DNA from: Glossina fuscipes
Taxonomy: Eukaryota > Arthropoda > Insecta > Diptera > Glossinidae
Assembly: GCF_014805625.2 (NCBI RefSeq)
Contig: NW_023998416.1
Coordinates: 12,464,472 to 12,528,471, forward strand
Direction of reading: 5' to 3'
DNA length: 64,000 bases
Numbering within the stretch: position 1 is the stretch's first letter; every line of letters begins with the position of its first letter. Below the pieces are notes generated by a model. That model ran no database searches. It saw only the letters and a list, made by a program, of their open reading frames with translations, and was not told the origin of the DNA. Below, one piece after another: positions 50,391 through 63,269 of this stretch. A program made the position numbers and the translations under genes.

Positions 50391-50398
50391 CTCTCTCT
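50353..50398 (+). repeat. (CT)n microsatellite
   Basis: About 17 CT units, then CAAT and four more CT units. Confidence 0.95.
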
Positions 50399-50946
50399 GC
50401 TTCAATGAGTTCAATTTGTTTAAAATAAACAAAAAGATTTTCTAGAAAATTTTCGAAAAAATTTCAAATTTATGGTTATGCGTAAGCCATCGCTTAAGTA
50501 AATATTTGAGTCATACACCTGAGTTCGGTAGACGCATCGACAAACTAAGCCAAAGCAATTGTCAATGTTTCTTATATGCGTTATAGACATTTAACAAAGT
50601 TTATACAAAATCGAAAATCTATGAAATTTTTACATTTGTCGAGATAAGTTTTAGTTTTTATTAAACGGAAAAAAGAAAATTCTAAATTGACTTTAAGAAG
50701 AAAACAATTTTCTAAATAAAAATGTCTTGTTTTGTATATGTATACGTTCTTGTGTGTGCGCTTACATGAAAAACTTTTTAAGATCTTTTTATGTGACAAA
50801 GATAGTATGTATGTGTATGCTGGTGGCAATAAATGACAAGACAAGTTGAACTTAGTGTATAACAACGTCTAACAACAAGTAAAACTTTAAACATACAAAC
50901 AGATAAACTTGCATACGGACTTATACATACACATGCACGCACACGC

Positions 50947-50979
<33 letters not shown>
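50947..50979. repeat. (TA)n(TG)n compound microsatellite
   Basis: TA run passing into TG units. Confidence 0.9.
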
Positions 50980-52835
50980 AATAGGTTTGTATATTTCAAA
51001 GAGAATATGCTAGTGTTAGAACGAAGGAACGCACTTTTTTAGTTAAACCTTGCATTGAAGAAAATCCGTGCTAATGCTGTTAAACAATCTGTGCCTTCTA
51101 ATGGCACTGATATGCGTTCGCCTTGCTTTTGCAAATCGTTCGTTAGAGCTTTTGCTAAGCTTCGATGTTTTTCTGGGTCTCTTCTTCTTCTTCTTCTTCT
51201 GTTTTCTTCTTTTATTTTTTTTTTTTCAAGGAAATAAAATTCTCCAAAGCAATTTGTATAAATAATGTCTTTAAACTGAAGAAAATGCCGTTGCTTCTCG
51301 TTTCCATTTTCAATTCAATTTTATTCGTTTCCCTGCAATCATTTAAATGGGATTTTTTTTCCTTTTTGCTTTTATGCTGCGTCACCATTATTTTCCAAGT
51401 AGAAAACATTTGATTATAAATCTATTTGTTTTTCACAAAAGAGAATAAAAAAATAATACATTTGCTTGCTTGTTCAAGCCTAAAAGTGTGCTTTGTTTTC
51501 CAATTGCAGCGAACATATTAAATTGTTTTCAAGATAAGGATAAACTTCTCCTCTGAAGTGCTGCTATCGTGTGGTCACTATTATTGTCTTTTTTTTTTTT
51601 ACTTTTTATTTTTTTTTTATTTTTTTTTTTGTTATTTTTTTTTTTTAGAAACAGTTTTCATTATTTTTCCTAAAAACTCTTGGTGTATATTACACTCAAA
51701 GAAAGATTAAGTAAATCTGTTACAAAATTTATTACTTCATGCGAAAAAAATAAAAAAAAAAAAAAAAAAAATTAGAAACGAACCAACAGACACGTGTGCC
51801 CTTTTAGTTAGCTAACTGCATTGTAACTCGTCCGTACCGTAGCATACCGCACATACAGCATTTGATTTACTATGACCAAAATAGGTATAAAATAATTTCT
51901 GAACAATGCTTTTGTGCGCTTAGACACTCCCTCTGTAATCTGAAAAATAAAAAAAAAAATAAAAAAAAAAAGAGGAAAACAGACATAAGAATTGCAATAT
52001 AAAGCAAAGCAAGCAGTCTTCCTTTCCTAATTGAGCAATTTTGCTAAAGTTAGAATTACAGATTATTACTTTTGTCGTTTTGATTGCCTATGAATAGAAT
52101 ACAAATAGCATTTATGAATGCAAAAAACAACATCGGCAGCAACAATGAAAACTGGGGAAAAGAAAACCATTTTTAAGATTTATGCGTTTTAGTATTTCTA
52201 CCATATAATAAATTCCACTTTTTTTTTCTTTTTTTTTTTTTAACTCCGATTTGATACTACAAGAATAAGAAAAACAAAAAATAAAAACAAAAAACAAAAA
52301 AAAAAACAAATATGTATAAAGATTGAATGAAAAACCGCATCGAGAAAAAGTCATGTTTTCATTTTAACGGAAGTTTCACATAAATATTCAAAAGGTGTGT
52401 TCTTGTCTGTCTGTTTTACTAACCGACTTGAATGTTCATTTGTTGGATTGTTGCTGCTGCAATTGTATTATTGCATCTACCATCACAGCGCAGAAGTATA
52501 AAAATTTCATTCCGTTTGTAACGTTCAAAAACACTAGAAGTACTATGCTGTAAGAAGAAGAAGAAGATCGAAAAACGAAACATTAAAAATTCAATTTTTG
52601 CCGATTTAAATAGAATGAATCAAGAAACTTACAATTTCCGATAAGTATGAAAGATATATTCTCCTTAACAACATTTGATGATGAAGTATTTAAGATTAGA
52701 AATCATAATAATAAGCAAAAATTTTATGTCCGATGTTGTTGAGCGTTCACAGTTCGTTATTAAGAAGTCATAAGTCTCTCGTTTCTTATACTGTAGGGGC
52801 GTAACAACCAGAACGACTTAAAATTGCGGTTTTTT

Positions 52836-53493
52836 ATACCGCTCGACTAAGAATCATTTTCTAAATCAATTTCTGTCTGTCCGTCCATCTGATTCCATCC
52901 ATATGTTTTTGTGTTCAATCTGCAAATTGTGATTTTTGAAATGTTGCAACAAAATTTGCTACATCGACATTTTAAATTCTTGCCTAGGTAAGCCCCCCAA
53001 TTTTTAATATATCACGATGAGAGCTGGTCCATCTTAGCAGCTTTATATAAGAACCAACTGCACAAAATTTGGATTATGCAGATCCACTTTTTTACCTCAC
53101 TCAGCATAAGGATTCTGAAAAAAATGAAAGATTTTTTACGCAAAAGCTTATAATTTTTAATATTTTATAATGAAAATTGAATTTTTATAGCAATTTGTTT
53201 TAGAAATTGAGTGTGTCACCTATGGATCATGTAAGTGCATTTTTCGGACCACAGCCACAGGTCACTTATATGAAGTAAGCCTTAGTATGTTCACAATTTA
53301 CTACTTTATGACGAAACTAGGTAAATAATGGTAAGGTAGGTCTTTGATAAGAAAATGAGTTTTGGATTCTCTTGGCTATAAGGGCTCCCACAAAAAAGAT
53401 GCCTTTAGCTAGAAACAAACTGTAGATGTTGCTATTTTATCACGAGAATAAATTAGAAATTGTCGTGGACGAATTGGTGCAGGGTATCTAATG
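52836..53493 (+). repeat. Full-length-looking composite repeat with GTCY tract and tandem body (copy 11)
   Basis: The left end is ttataccgctcgactaagaa (52836). A GTCY tract (ttctgtctgtccgtccatct) lies at 52871-52890. The body then runs through several degenerate units of about 165 bp ('gatgagagctggtcc', 'ataatgaaaattgaattttt', 'tatgacgaaactagg', 'tatcacgagaataaattag'). It closes with ggtgcagggtatc (53482-53494). The head and right end match other copies, and the body matches the arrays at 19.5 and 37.4 kb. It therefore links the two repeat types as parts of one element. Non-coding. Confidence 0.65.
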
Positions 53494-56400
53494 GTCATCA
53501 TTGTTCGATTATACGGTTCCTGCTCGTCTTCTTGTTATTGGGTTAGTTATTTTCTTGTAAGCGTAAATTTTAAAAACATTTATTTCTTCAAATTACCATA
53601 AATCAAAATTTTTGCCATTCTTCGTATACGGAAACACTTATGAATTTATGTTTTACAAAGCATTCTATTTAAGATAGTCATCGTTCGTGATTAAGGACTA
53701 GTTACAGGAACAAGAAAAAATACATTTGAAATTTTAGGCTTCATTCCAGCTGCTCCAGATATTTATGTATAATACAATGTTTTAATTTAATTTTATATAC
53801 TCTAACCAAGGGCTAATTCAGTTATAGCTCATCAAAACTAACCAAATTATTTGGAATATCCATCGCTTCATCACTTGAGAAGTTAGCAGCACTTTCAGAA
53901 AGGCTAGGGAGAAATTTCCTTACCTCCGATTACAATAATACCTGGGCTACCACGCAACCGACTGGATAAGACTCGCGGATTGAAATGTCAGTTGCGGCTT
54001 GACCATTATTTGGCCGCATCAGTAGTGAGTACTTACGAATGGATACATATCTACTAGGCTGCAACCACTCGTCTCCTCCTCTTTCCAAACTTCCTTTTTA
54101 CCGATCACATTATAACACGCAAAGGGGGACATCTCCTAAATGATTAGTCGAGTACAATTTATACAAATGGACAAGGAATTGCATGGCCCTCGGGACAGAT
54201 AGTAAAGCGAACTCTCTTTTTTGTTGGGAATGTAGGGGATCTTAAATCAACTTTGAAAGTTATGCGACTCAAACTTTAGGAGAATATATTTCTAAAGTCA
54301 TTCTAGGTTCCAATTAAGCTGCTTATCATACATTTGTCTGGCAAAATAATCCTGTTCTGCAATGTTCGCCCACCCAAGGTTAGGATCTTGAGCACACGAT
54401 TTAAATAATCCGATGATGTACGCATGCATTGTCACGATGTGAAGTCTATCACGGCGTGGTACTGATTTTCTGGTTACACACAGGTTCGCATTGAGGGCCA
54501 AGTGTGACAGGGTAGAAGTTTTAACTTAACAGAAAAGCACATTAGAACTTTTGCTCTTGTTAGCCATGAAACGTTGTAACAAGTTTAAAAGAAATCAATT
54601 TATGGTTTCCTGTCTCACCTTGTTGTCCTTCTAATTAGAATTCTTGTTAAATTTTTTCTTTTAACTATTGTCATAAACGATGATTTTTTTGTTTTCGTTA
54701 ACTCAACTCTTATTCAACGTTGATGACTTTTTCTCACTCGATGTATAGTAGTTAGTTTCTTTCTTCTTTTTTTTTTTTTTTAGGGATATATTTTTTTATG
54801 ATACCTGCAATGCGTGCCACTCAAGAAACTGTAACCAATTAAATTTGCCTGACAACACAATTGTTAGTGCTGTTGTGCGACAGAAATATGTAATATAATA
54901 GAGCGAAAGATCCAGGCAATCAGATCCTGAGCAAGGTGAAGTTGTATGTCTTCTCTCATTGTGTTTATACAAAAGTCATAGTAGTTAATAGCGGTAGCTG
55001 CAGTAGCAGTCGTCATTGAGAAAACTTTTGTCTGTGTGTGCGTGTTTTTGTGTGTAAAAGTATTTAGAAAAGGAATAACACGTTTGTTGTTTTGTAACAA
55101 TCTACTCACTTATATACACACACACACTCATATTTATTTACGTATAACTAACTACCTATAGACATATAACTGACAAATTCAAATAGTATACGGCTGACAA
55201 TAAGAGCCATAACTACATTTGATTATTACAGACATACACTCTTATATAATTGCAATGATACATACATACGTATATGTATAAGTTTGAACTTGTCACACGA
55301 TTGTGTTAACAATTTGTAGCCAAATTGTATGAGAAGGGCATAAGCATAACAACATGTAGACATATTGGGTATATGGGTTGTATGCATTGCACTCTTAGCA
55401 TTTAAAAGATTGTCAAGTTATTCTTGTTACTCTTGCTAACTAGTAGTATAGAGTTGTAGCAGCAGTAGCAGTTTAACATTACAAAAGAGAAAAAGGAATC
55501 CATTATGAATATTTGAAGAACTCAAAACGTAGCAATATTAGAGAAGTACGTATTATTTTATCTCTCAATGTTTATTTATCTCATTGTCGTTGTCTCGTTT
55601 TCTTTTCTTTCATTCTATTAAAACTCATAATGCACGCAGAGTATGTTTTAAAAGCATTTATGCAAAATAAATAACATTAGAGTTCAGCAGACCGTTATTA
55701 TTGTCATCATATTAAACAGAAAAAAGGAAAAAAAGAGAAACGCCAAGGCAAAGAGGAGATGACAGTGACAACAAGCAAAAGAAAAAGAACGTCAACTTTC
55801 CAAGGTTCTTTCTCTACGTATAAGCATAAAGGGGAGTGCATTGCCATTTACTTACAATATAAGAAATAAACACATAAGTACAAACTTAATTTCAATGTGT
55901 GCACAGTTATATGCTCGTGCTCTAGCGAAGGCTTTTAGCCTTTATATAGTATAGTATGGCATGGTATGGTATGTCTATATGTACTTTTGATTTCGTTGCA
56001 AAATCTTGCCCTGACTCCTGTACTAACGCACGCCTACTTCAGTTTTATTAGACTCATATGCCAATATAACTAACGATAATTGTTACTTCTGCTCCTGCTT
56101 TTGCTTTAGCTTCAGCTTCAGCTTCTCCTTCTGCGACCTACACTTGTATCTTGTTCCTCTTTCAAGTGCTCTACCTTCTATTTCCAGTTTTCTTTTTCTA
56201 CCTGAAAAAAAAAAATAAATAAAAATAACAAAAAAAACAAAATAGTAGAACAACACATGCTATAAGTGCTCTCTGGCTTATTTACAGCATTGTTAAAATT
56301 GTTTAATTTAGTGGAAAATAGGTCTTAAACTTAAATCATTGTATGTCTGTATGTTATAAATTCCCAGTTTTACGCCGTGAAAGTTGATCATTTTGCTTAA

Positions 56401-56767
56401 AATTAAATTGTAAATATATATAAAATATAAAAATACTTAAGTAATGTGATTTCAAAAATTGGAACGCAATCTAGCAAAAAAAGTTCTAGTAGAAAACCTC
56501 ATTGTCCGATTTAAAAAATTCGTACTGTAATCGAGTAGCATTTGCTTAGTTATCAAAAAAGTCTTAATAAATCAATGACGGCAATCTATTGAGTTAAAAA
56601 GAAAATTCATAAAACGCCATTGTCTCCGTTCTTCCTTCTAGCTTTTCAAAGCAATTTCCTTAAGTTAAGCCAAAATAGATTTACAAAAATTACATAAGTC
56701 TCACTATCATTTAGCGCGTCCTCTGTTTGCTCAAGAACCTATTTAATGGCGCACGCGTATATTATAC
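53494..56767. other. Non-coding spacer and simple-sequence block
   Basis: 54080-54145 belongs to a dispersed repeat pair (listed). 54.7-56.3 kb is rich in short tandem strings (TACA, CA, GCT/CTT triplets at 56080-56130) and has no transposon relic. A minus-strand open purine-rich frame at about 56100-56205 follows an acceptor-like poly-T plus cag but is low-complexity. No gene supported. Confidence 0.35.
54080..54145 (+). repeat. Dispersed repeat, partner of 60905-60965
   Basis: The 54.1 kb sequence (aacttcctttttaccgatca, cacgcaaagggggacatctc) aligns with the 60.9 kb sequence (aactgctttttgttcatcac, cacgcataggggaatatctc) over about 60 bp in the same orientation. Family unknown. Confidence 0.55.
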
Positions 56768-56960
56768 AACACATCACTCAATAAGTTCGCAGGATTAATT
56801 CATGTGATTTTAAGACACTATTGACCTTCAGATATACCATTAGTTCACAAGTTACAGTTGTTTCAGTGACGCTACTTTTTTTTGGAAAAAGCTCGGTTTC
56901 ATGCTTAGTCATCATAAATCTGTATGTCATCCTACAAACTCACTGAACATTGTCTTATGG
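56768..56960 (+). mobile_element. Left end of mellifera-type mariner relic C
   Basis: aacacatcactcaataagtt (56768-56788) equals the left end of copy A. It is followed by agatataccattagttcaca and agttacagttgtttcagtga then cgctacttttttt, which align with copies A and B. No transposase remains downstream. Confidence 0.65.
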
Positions 56961-57639
56961 TGAAAATATTTGCAACTTTCTCGCTGAAAATGCTTGGCTG
57001 CATTTTTAGGGAAAATCTAGATTATGCGGGGATGTGGCTATTAGTGTCTCTCGCCTAAAGGTTTCTGAAAACTTTAGATTTTATTTTCAATTTTAACACT
57101 TAAGATGATATTATTTTAGTTCTTACACACTGTCCTTCAATTCCCTTTTCTGTTTTATATATTTTTGCAATTTGATAACTTTTGCAAGAATCGATTTTCA
57201 ACCTTTGTCTTCACAAGCAGAGATGGACAAGTTTTCTATTGTTATGATATATGATTTTGTATATTGCACGATGATGAGCATACGGTCGACTTCTTTCTCT
57301 AAGTATGTGTAGCGATCGAGTCGCACAAATCTCGACGAGAGGATACAAAAGGTTTCAGGCTTTCCGTCGATAATGTCATGACAGATATTCTTCTCTTACA
57401 AGCCAAATAGTTTTATTTTCTCGCACCACATTTAAAATCGTTTCTATCTACCATCGTTCACTATAGACAATTGCGAGGGAAAATTTCAAACAGTATAAAA
57501 ATATTTTAAATCAGAAAATACCAAGAAGTTTAGAAATCCCTCGTCTTATATGTACCGCGAACTAAAATGTCCTCCAATTAAGTTAAGAAGCGCTATGAAG
57601 TTGGAGATACTAACTCAGGATTAAGCGGGCAACACGCGT
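56961..57639. other. Non-coding spacer
   Basis: Nothing supported; AT-rich with no long ORF. Confidence 0.4.
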
Positions 57640-57653
57640 AAGATATTTATAGC

Positions 57654-57689
57654 AATCTCAGCCGAAAGAGCTGATTTTCGGCTGAGATT
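57654..57689. repeat. Perfect 14-bp hairpin
   Basis: aatctcagccgaaa (57654-57667) and tttcggctgagatt (57676-57689) are exact reverse complements around an 8-nt loop. A GTCY-like tract (gcggacagctgacggacaga, 57720-57739) lies 30 bp further on, so the hairpin may sit in an old dispersed repeat. Confidence 0.9.
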
Positions 57690-60600
57690 TTCCGTTTTTC
57701 CTTTTATCCTTGTTCTTTGGCGGACAGCTGACGGACAGATGTACAGACGAGCTTGCGAAGCTTGGTTAAACGAAATTTAAGTGAGCTAAACTAAACCTTA
57801 AGTTTAATCTATAATCATTTATTAACTTGTTGTTTGTTAAGATGTTCATGTTCAGGTTTGTCCCGTGAACCACCCAGAAAAAAAAAACCTTATGACTTGC
57901 AATGCCTCTGCGATATTCCGCAGAATAAGTCTGCAGAACTAAAGTGAAGGATGCTTTGTAAAGCATCGCCAATTTCTAACTAAAAGAAGCCTTAATATTA
58001 TCTAGCAATCTGTGAGCAAAAGACAAAGAATGAATCACTAAATTGTTCTCGCTAAATAAAATCTACGAATCTCTATTTAATTAAACTTTAAGCAAACCGA
58101 GACTTACTGTGAAAATTTTTATTGCTAAAATTTAAAGCTATTGTTGAAGCTTTTGTGAATATAAAACAACTGCCAGATGTACCTCTATGCCCTCTACTCC
58201 GCAAAAGCCAGTTCAACACAATACAAATTTCTCGTGTGTCAGATCTTGGCTATGTCGGCGAGCGAAGCTCGCTTTCCGTTATATAACTTTTGTCAGGACC
58301 CCACATATATACTTCGACTTTGGACGTATATTTCTGGAATTTTCTTTACTTTACTTATAATGCAAAATATGTTGTAATAATTGTAGTCCTTATCATGCTT
58401 ACTTGATTTAACTTTACAATTGTATGTTTTGTGTTAGACTGTTTCTACTTTATGTAGTAAAAGTTGAAGTAAATTTTGAAAAATTTTGCCATTTATCTTT
58501 GCGCATTTAGTAATGAAATCGCGGCAAGTGAACGTAAATTCTTATTGTCGATAAATGGCTATACTTAATTCAATGGAATACCTTTTTTACATAATAATAT
58601 TGAAACTATTTTTAAGTAACAAGGATAAAAAAGGATAAAAAAAATTATATTACATAAGTATTTCATCAATGCATATATCTACATATTATGATGATGTAGC
58701 AGCATTTTGATATCCTATGCATACAATGTAATCAAAATATATCAAAAACATTTTTTCAGAAAAATTGCTGCTCAAATTGAAATTCAATACAATTTATTTT
58801 GTATAATAATTTATTTTCAATTATAGTACAACAAAACTGAAGATAAATAGGAAAAATAAGTAGATGATGAAGAAGACGAAGACGAAGAAGGGAAAGCAAC
58901 AAAGTTTGCATTTATTGTAAAATAATATTTTGCTAACAGAGCAGCAACGATCGAGAACCCTTGATTTCGCTCGGCAACACATTAAGAAGTATTATGTGTA
59001 TGCCAGCGAGGGTAGATTGATGACTTAATGGTGTGGGTCGTTGTCGTACATGTTCCCTAAGCTACAAATACTTCAAGCAAAAGAAAAAAAAAAAAAAAAA
59101 AACGAAAGAAGAGAAGCTAGAAAGTATTTGGAATGCAAAGCAGAATATAGGGCTTCGAATAGTGAGAAATAAAGCAAAAAATGTGACAAGCGGAAGAGGG
59201 GAAAAGTGGAAGGGGCAAAGAAGGGAAAAAGGTTCAAACAAAGCCAACTTGCAATGTATCGAAATGTTTCTTACGCATTTATGCATGTGCAATCTGTTTG
59301 AAACTGGAATGAACTGACAAATGCATCTATTACTTTATTTTTCTCCTTTTTCTTTATCATTTGTGATTATATTTATTGTGGTGGTGGTGGTGCTGGTGAG
59401 ATCCTGATGCCCTTCTCTCTGCATATACGATATGGGAAACATTTTGATTTTGTCGATCCAGCAGAAAGAAAGAAAATATTCGGTTCTCTAAAGTGTTTGT
59501 TTTTATATGCACAGTTATTGTTGTTGTTGTTGCTGTTGTTGTTACTGTTTTGTCAGTGTTGCTTAGATATTCATATTATTATTTTTGCTTTACCGTAAAA
59601 AGATTGAAATTGGAGTTTACAGTTTTCCCTCCTTGTTTTTTATTTTTTTTTTTTTTTTTTAGTTTTAATCAATTTTATATAACATACGTGTTGTGTGCTT
59701 CTTGCTGACGTGCCATGGTACCTGCAAAAATACTTCCTGGGTGCAATTCTATCATAATTTGTTTTCTATTTTCAGTTATCATATGAAATGAATATTCGTT
59801 TATTTTTGTGTGATAAACTAGTTTTTGTTTTTTTTTATTTTTATTTTTACCTTTTTTTATTTTTTTCCTTTTTGTATTTATCGCTCGAAATTTGATTTCC
59901 TTGTAAATTTTCAAAAGACGCAATTTTGTTATGTTCTCTACTCCCTTTAGATTGTGATATTTTGATTTTATCAAAAACCGGATTTTCGTATCAAAGAATG
60001 ATAATAAAAATTCTATAAAATAATTGATTGAATTTTCACATTTCTCCTAAATGGAATTTAATTTAAAACTTCAATAAATATGGAAGCAAGCAAAAAAAAT
60101 AAAAAAATTTCTTTAATAATAATAATAAAATACTAAATTTTATGTAAATTAGAAAAGTTTTTGATAAATCAATCGAATCCTTTACTTGGTATTTGAAGGA
60201 ATATGAAAACAAAAAGTGTACGTAAAACATTAAAGTAAAATAACAACATTCTTGACTGTCGCCTTCATCTACAAAGTAGCTTCAACTACGACTCGGTAGG
60301 CGGTCAATCAGAGCTCTTTTCAGAGACTTTAAGCTATACGGCCATCCATTTCGTTATTTGTATTTGGCAACCCAGGGTGATAATCATGTAGATGAAAGTT
60401 AGCTTTCGCTGTCGTTGCTAAACAGCTCAACAGAACAGTCTTCCAGGCCGTCATAAGTTTAACATTTGCCATCTTACAATATGGATCGCTTAATAACTGC
60501 TGGACAGCAGGTTAAGCAATAAAAACTTGCTACAAAAATGCTGAGTCCGTAGTAAATAAGTGTCGCGCATTAATAGCACTTTAACAGTTTTAAAAAACTT

Positions 60601-60699
60601 GTACTAAAGTAAATATGTAATTCAAAATTCAACTCGTTAAAATTTCCTCCTAAGCCTTGCCACTTTTCCACTAGGTTTGCTTTATCGATTTATTGCGTC
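57690..60699. other. Non-coding block
   Basis: GAAGAC-type repeat at 58864-58891, poly-A at about 59083-59102, GGT run at 59377-59399, TTG run at 59518-59548 and poly-T at about 59642-59660. ORFs here are low-complexity. No gene supported. Confidence 0.4.
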
Positions 60700-60904
60700 T
60701 TTTAAATTCTTCAACTTAACTTTCCTTTGTTAGTATTTGCTCGTCCACCTTTAGCGACTTTTTCCCTAGAAATTGGAATTCTTATGTTAATTCTCTTAAT
60801 ATTATTGCAATATACTGGCATATTAAATATTATCTGCAGATGTTTTAAGTTAAACTTGCGCTTATCAACATACCAAACCATTAAGTTCCGGTGACTTCCC
60901 ATCG

Positions 60905-60965
60905 CTTTCCCAACTGCTTTTTGTTCATCACGTTACTGCACGCATAGGGGAATATCTCTTGAGGA
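60905..60965 (+). repeat. Dispersed repeat, partner of 54080-54145
   Basis: See the partner at 54080-54145. The flanks of the two copies do not obviously align. Confidence 0.55.
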
Positions 60966-63233
60966 ATATCTCCTCGTCAAAGGTGGGAGAAGACTTCTTT
61001 TTTCATAGTCTGCTTGACTTCTTCAGACTTGACAAGACTTTCTCGTTGCATCATCGACAAAGTGTTGAAAATCCAAGCAAAATTCAACTTTCAATAAAAA
61101 CGAACTAAAGGTTATGTAACTATAAATGGATTATTACGCGATGTCTGATATATAAAGTAAAACAAACACTTCGCACCTTAAAGACTCGTAACTTTGTAAA
61201 TACTAATCCTGTAAAGTCGTACTATATAAAGTATATTGTTATCATTATATTTTTCGATTAATGAAACAAGTTCTTTGACTAAAAGAACATAATTGATTGC
61301 TATTGAAAGGTTAGCATAGGTAGTTCCAAAACAAAAAAAAAATTTTTTTTCTCCCCCTTAATATTCTAAGCAATGGTTTTTTGAAAATAGGTCTGAATTC
61401 TATCTACTATCTACATCCTGTCTAAGACAATAATTGTTAGCGGATTTTTGAAAAAATTTAATATGTTTACGATAGTTTGCTCGTTTCCTCTCTGAAAATT
61501 TCAACGTTAAAAACATGCCGCTCTTTAGTCAACTAATCGTTGATAAAGCAAATGAAAATATTGAAAAAAAAGCAAGGGCGACTGCCGCTTTGTACCAAGT
61601 GATCTCGCTACGCAGCTGAACATTGATTAATATCCAATTTTGAAACTCTGGCAGTATGGCTGAATGTAGATGGCGTCTATACCACGTGCTCTCGCAATGA
61701 AAAATTATCTGGATTCAACTTCCATCTACAGAGGACTGTTGAAATGAAACAAATATAGAGAGCGGGCGTTACGAACTTTCCATACACAACAACAATGTAC
61801 GAGAAGGAATGTCTAATATCGAGTCTAGCTGAACCTAGGACTTGGTGTAAGAAATATGAGCTCGACACATAGTCATAGACATAGGAGTAGAAATGGTTAA
61901 AGTAACAACATTTGAGAACAACATTAAGAAGATTTTTACTAAATTTAAGTTTTTGTACAATTTATGTTTAGCCTACAAGTAAGATTACGGATGTGCGACC
62001 TTACATGAAAACTTACTGCCTTTTCCTTATTTGAAAAATATTGCCTTTTGGGGGTGTCGTCGTTGTGAAAACTTGTAGAAAAATCTGATAACAGTACCAG
62101 TAGCTAAAGATTATCGGATATCTATCAGTTAGATGAGTCTATGCAATTAGGTTAGTAAGTGAATGACGTAAAAGTTCATATTAAAAGATTATCAGAAATG
62201 TCTTCGTCTGGACTTATTTTATTAAATAATAGGTAGATGGCGAGTGGCGGAGATATTCCGCATTTGAAAGCCAGCGTGAATGCTCCGATGCTGGGAAGAT
62301 AAAAGTCTTGCACTTCGGATGGGTAGCAATATTTGGTCATCTTTTCTTATTCGAAAATTGATGCTACGCCAGTTAATATAAAAGCTTTAACCTTAAAGAA
62401 AACTATAACTATACTACTATATAATTTGTGGACTTGCGGTTGTGGATGACGCTTCGTTCACGCGACATTCTACGGTTTCTCATTCTCTGTTTTATTCTTG
62501 CTTTGTTCATACATGTCTTTGCATAAATTATTATCTTATTTTTTTTGTTTTATTCTTTTCTTGTGGAAGAAATCTTATAAAACAGCAACCAGAGAGACCC
62601 GAGGAAGAATTTACTTAGCAACTAAATAAAATAATGGGTAATTTCAAAAAAAAAAAAAAAAAATAGAAGAGAAGAGAAGCAGAAAAAAAAGAAAATATTA
62701 TATCAAGAAAATTTAATGAACGCTCTGTTATGAAAGACAATGAGAATGAGATAAGCGCGCAGATATATGCACAAAGTACATAGTTGAAGAATACGCACAT
62801 TTAAGCAAAGCAACAGCGGCCAACCCTAAGCTTTAAGGAAATTGCATTGCAGCTTGTAGCCCCTATTATATTTTTGTTTGAATACACGCCAACACACATT
62901 CGCCCAAACATATAGACACTTGGAATAATAAAATAAATACTTAGTAGTTGTAAGTTACGAACTACAATTTTCAAAGCCATACGCACATACACTAGCTTGA
63001 TATAGATGTACGAGCGATAGCCTTTGATATAAAGAATGAAGGAAAAAAGCGTACAACGGCAAAGCAGAAGCACACGAACAGAGGCTTATTTCATTGTCTC
63101 TTGGGGAATAATAAGACAGTTGCGTTGAGAGATGCATAGTTAACAATGCTACGTTAACTCTATGCTCTAAGCTCATACATTTACTCGCATATTTACATCG
63201 ATTTGAATATGCATATATTCATCCAGTGTAGAA
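60966..63233. other. Non-coding spacer
   Basis: Poly-A at about 62646-62663. Minus-strand open stretches at 62801-63176 have no recognisable domain. No gene supported. Confidence 0.4.
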
Positions 63234-63269
63234 ATGTCGAGATGCTGCAAGCCGAGGGAAAAGCGGCAA
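63234..63269 (+). other. Candidate first coding exon (12 codons)
   Basis: An ATG in good context (tagaaATGTCG) opens 12 codons, M-S-R-C-C-K-P-R-E-K-R-Q. They end exactly at a consensus donor, caa|gtaagtaa (GT at 63270-63271). By my count the 36 bases are 20 G/C (about 56%), well above the surrounding DNA, which fits coding constraint in an otherwise AT-rich region. No downstream acceptor can be judged within the window, so the exon, if real, would start a gene running off the right edge. A chance event is possible. Confidence 0.35.

Larger units (their letters stand above)
49904..52835. other. Non-coding block, microsatellite-rich
   Basis: CT and TA microsatellites (listed), CTT run at 51181-51200, long T runs at 51588-51648 and A runs at 51746-51770 and 51949-51971. 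Open stretches here are low-complexity Phe/Leu/Ser frames of pyrimidine-rich DNA. No gene supported. Confidence 0.4.

Noticed and set aside
51055..51413. Overlapping Phe/Leu/Ser-rich ORFs suggesting membrane proteins
   Set aside because: These are translations of CTT and T runs. Hydrophobicity is a by-product of composition.
56100..56205. Minus-strand Lys/Glu/Arg-rich open frame after a poly-T acceptor-like site
   Set aside because: The frame is explained by a purine-rich triplet repeat, and the acceptor is just a homopolymer followed by cag.
59033..59317. 94-codon Lys-rich ORF
   Set aside because: It does not start with ATG and is driven by a poly-A run; there is no domain or splice support.
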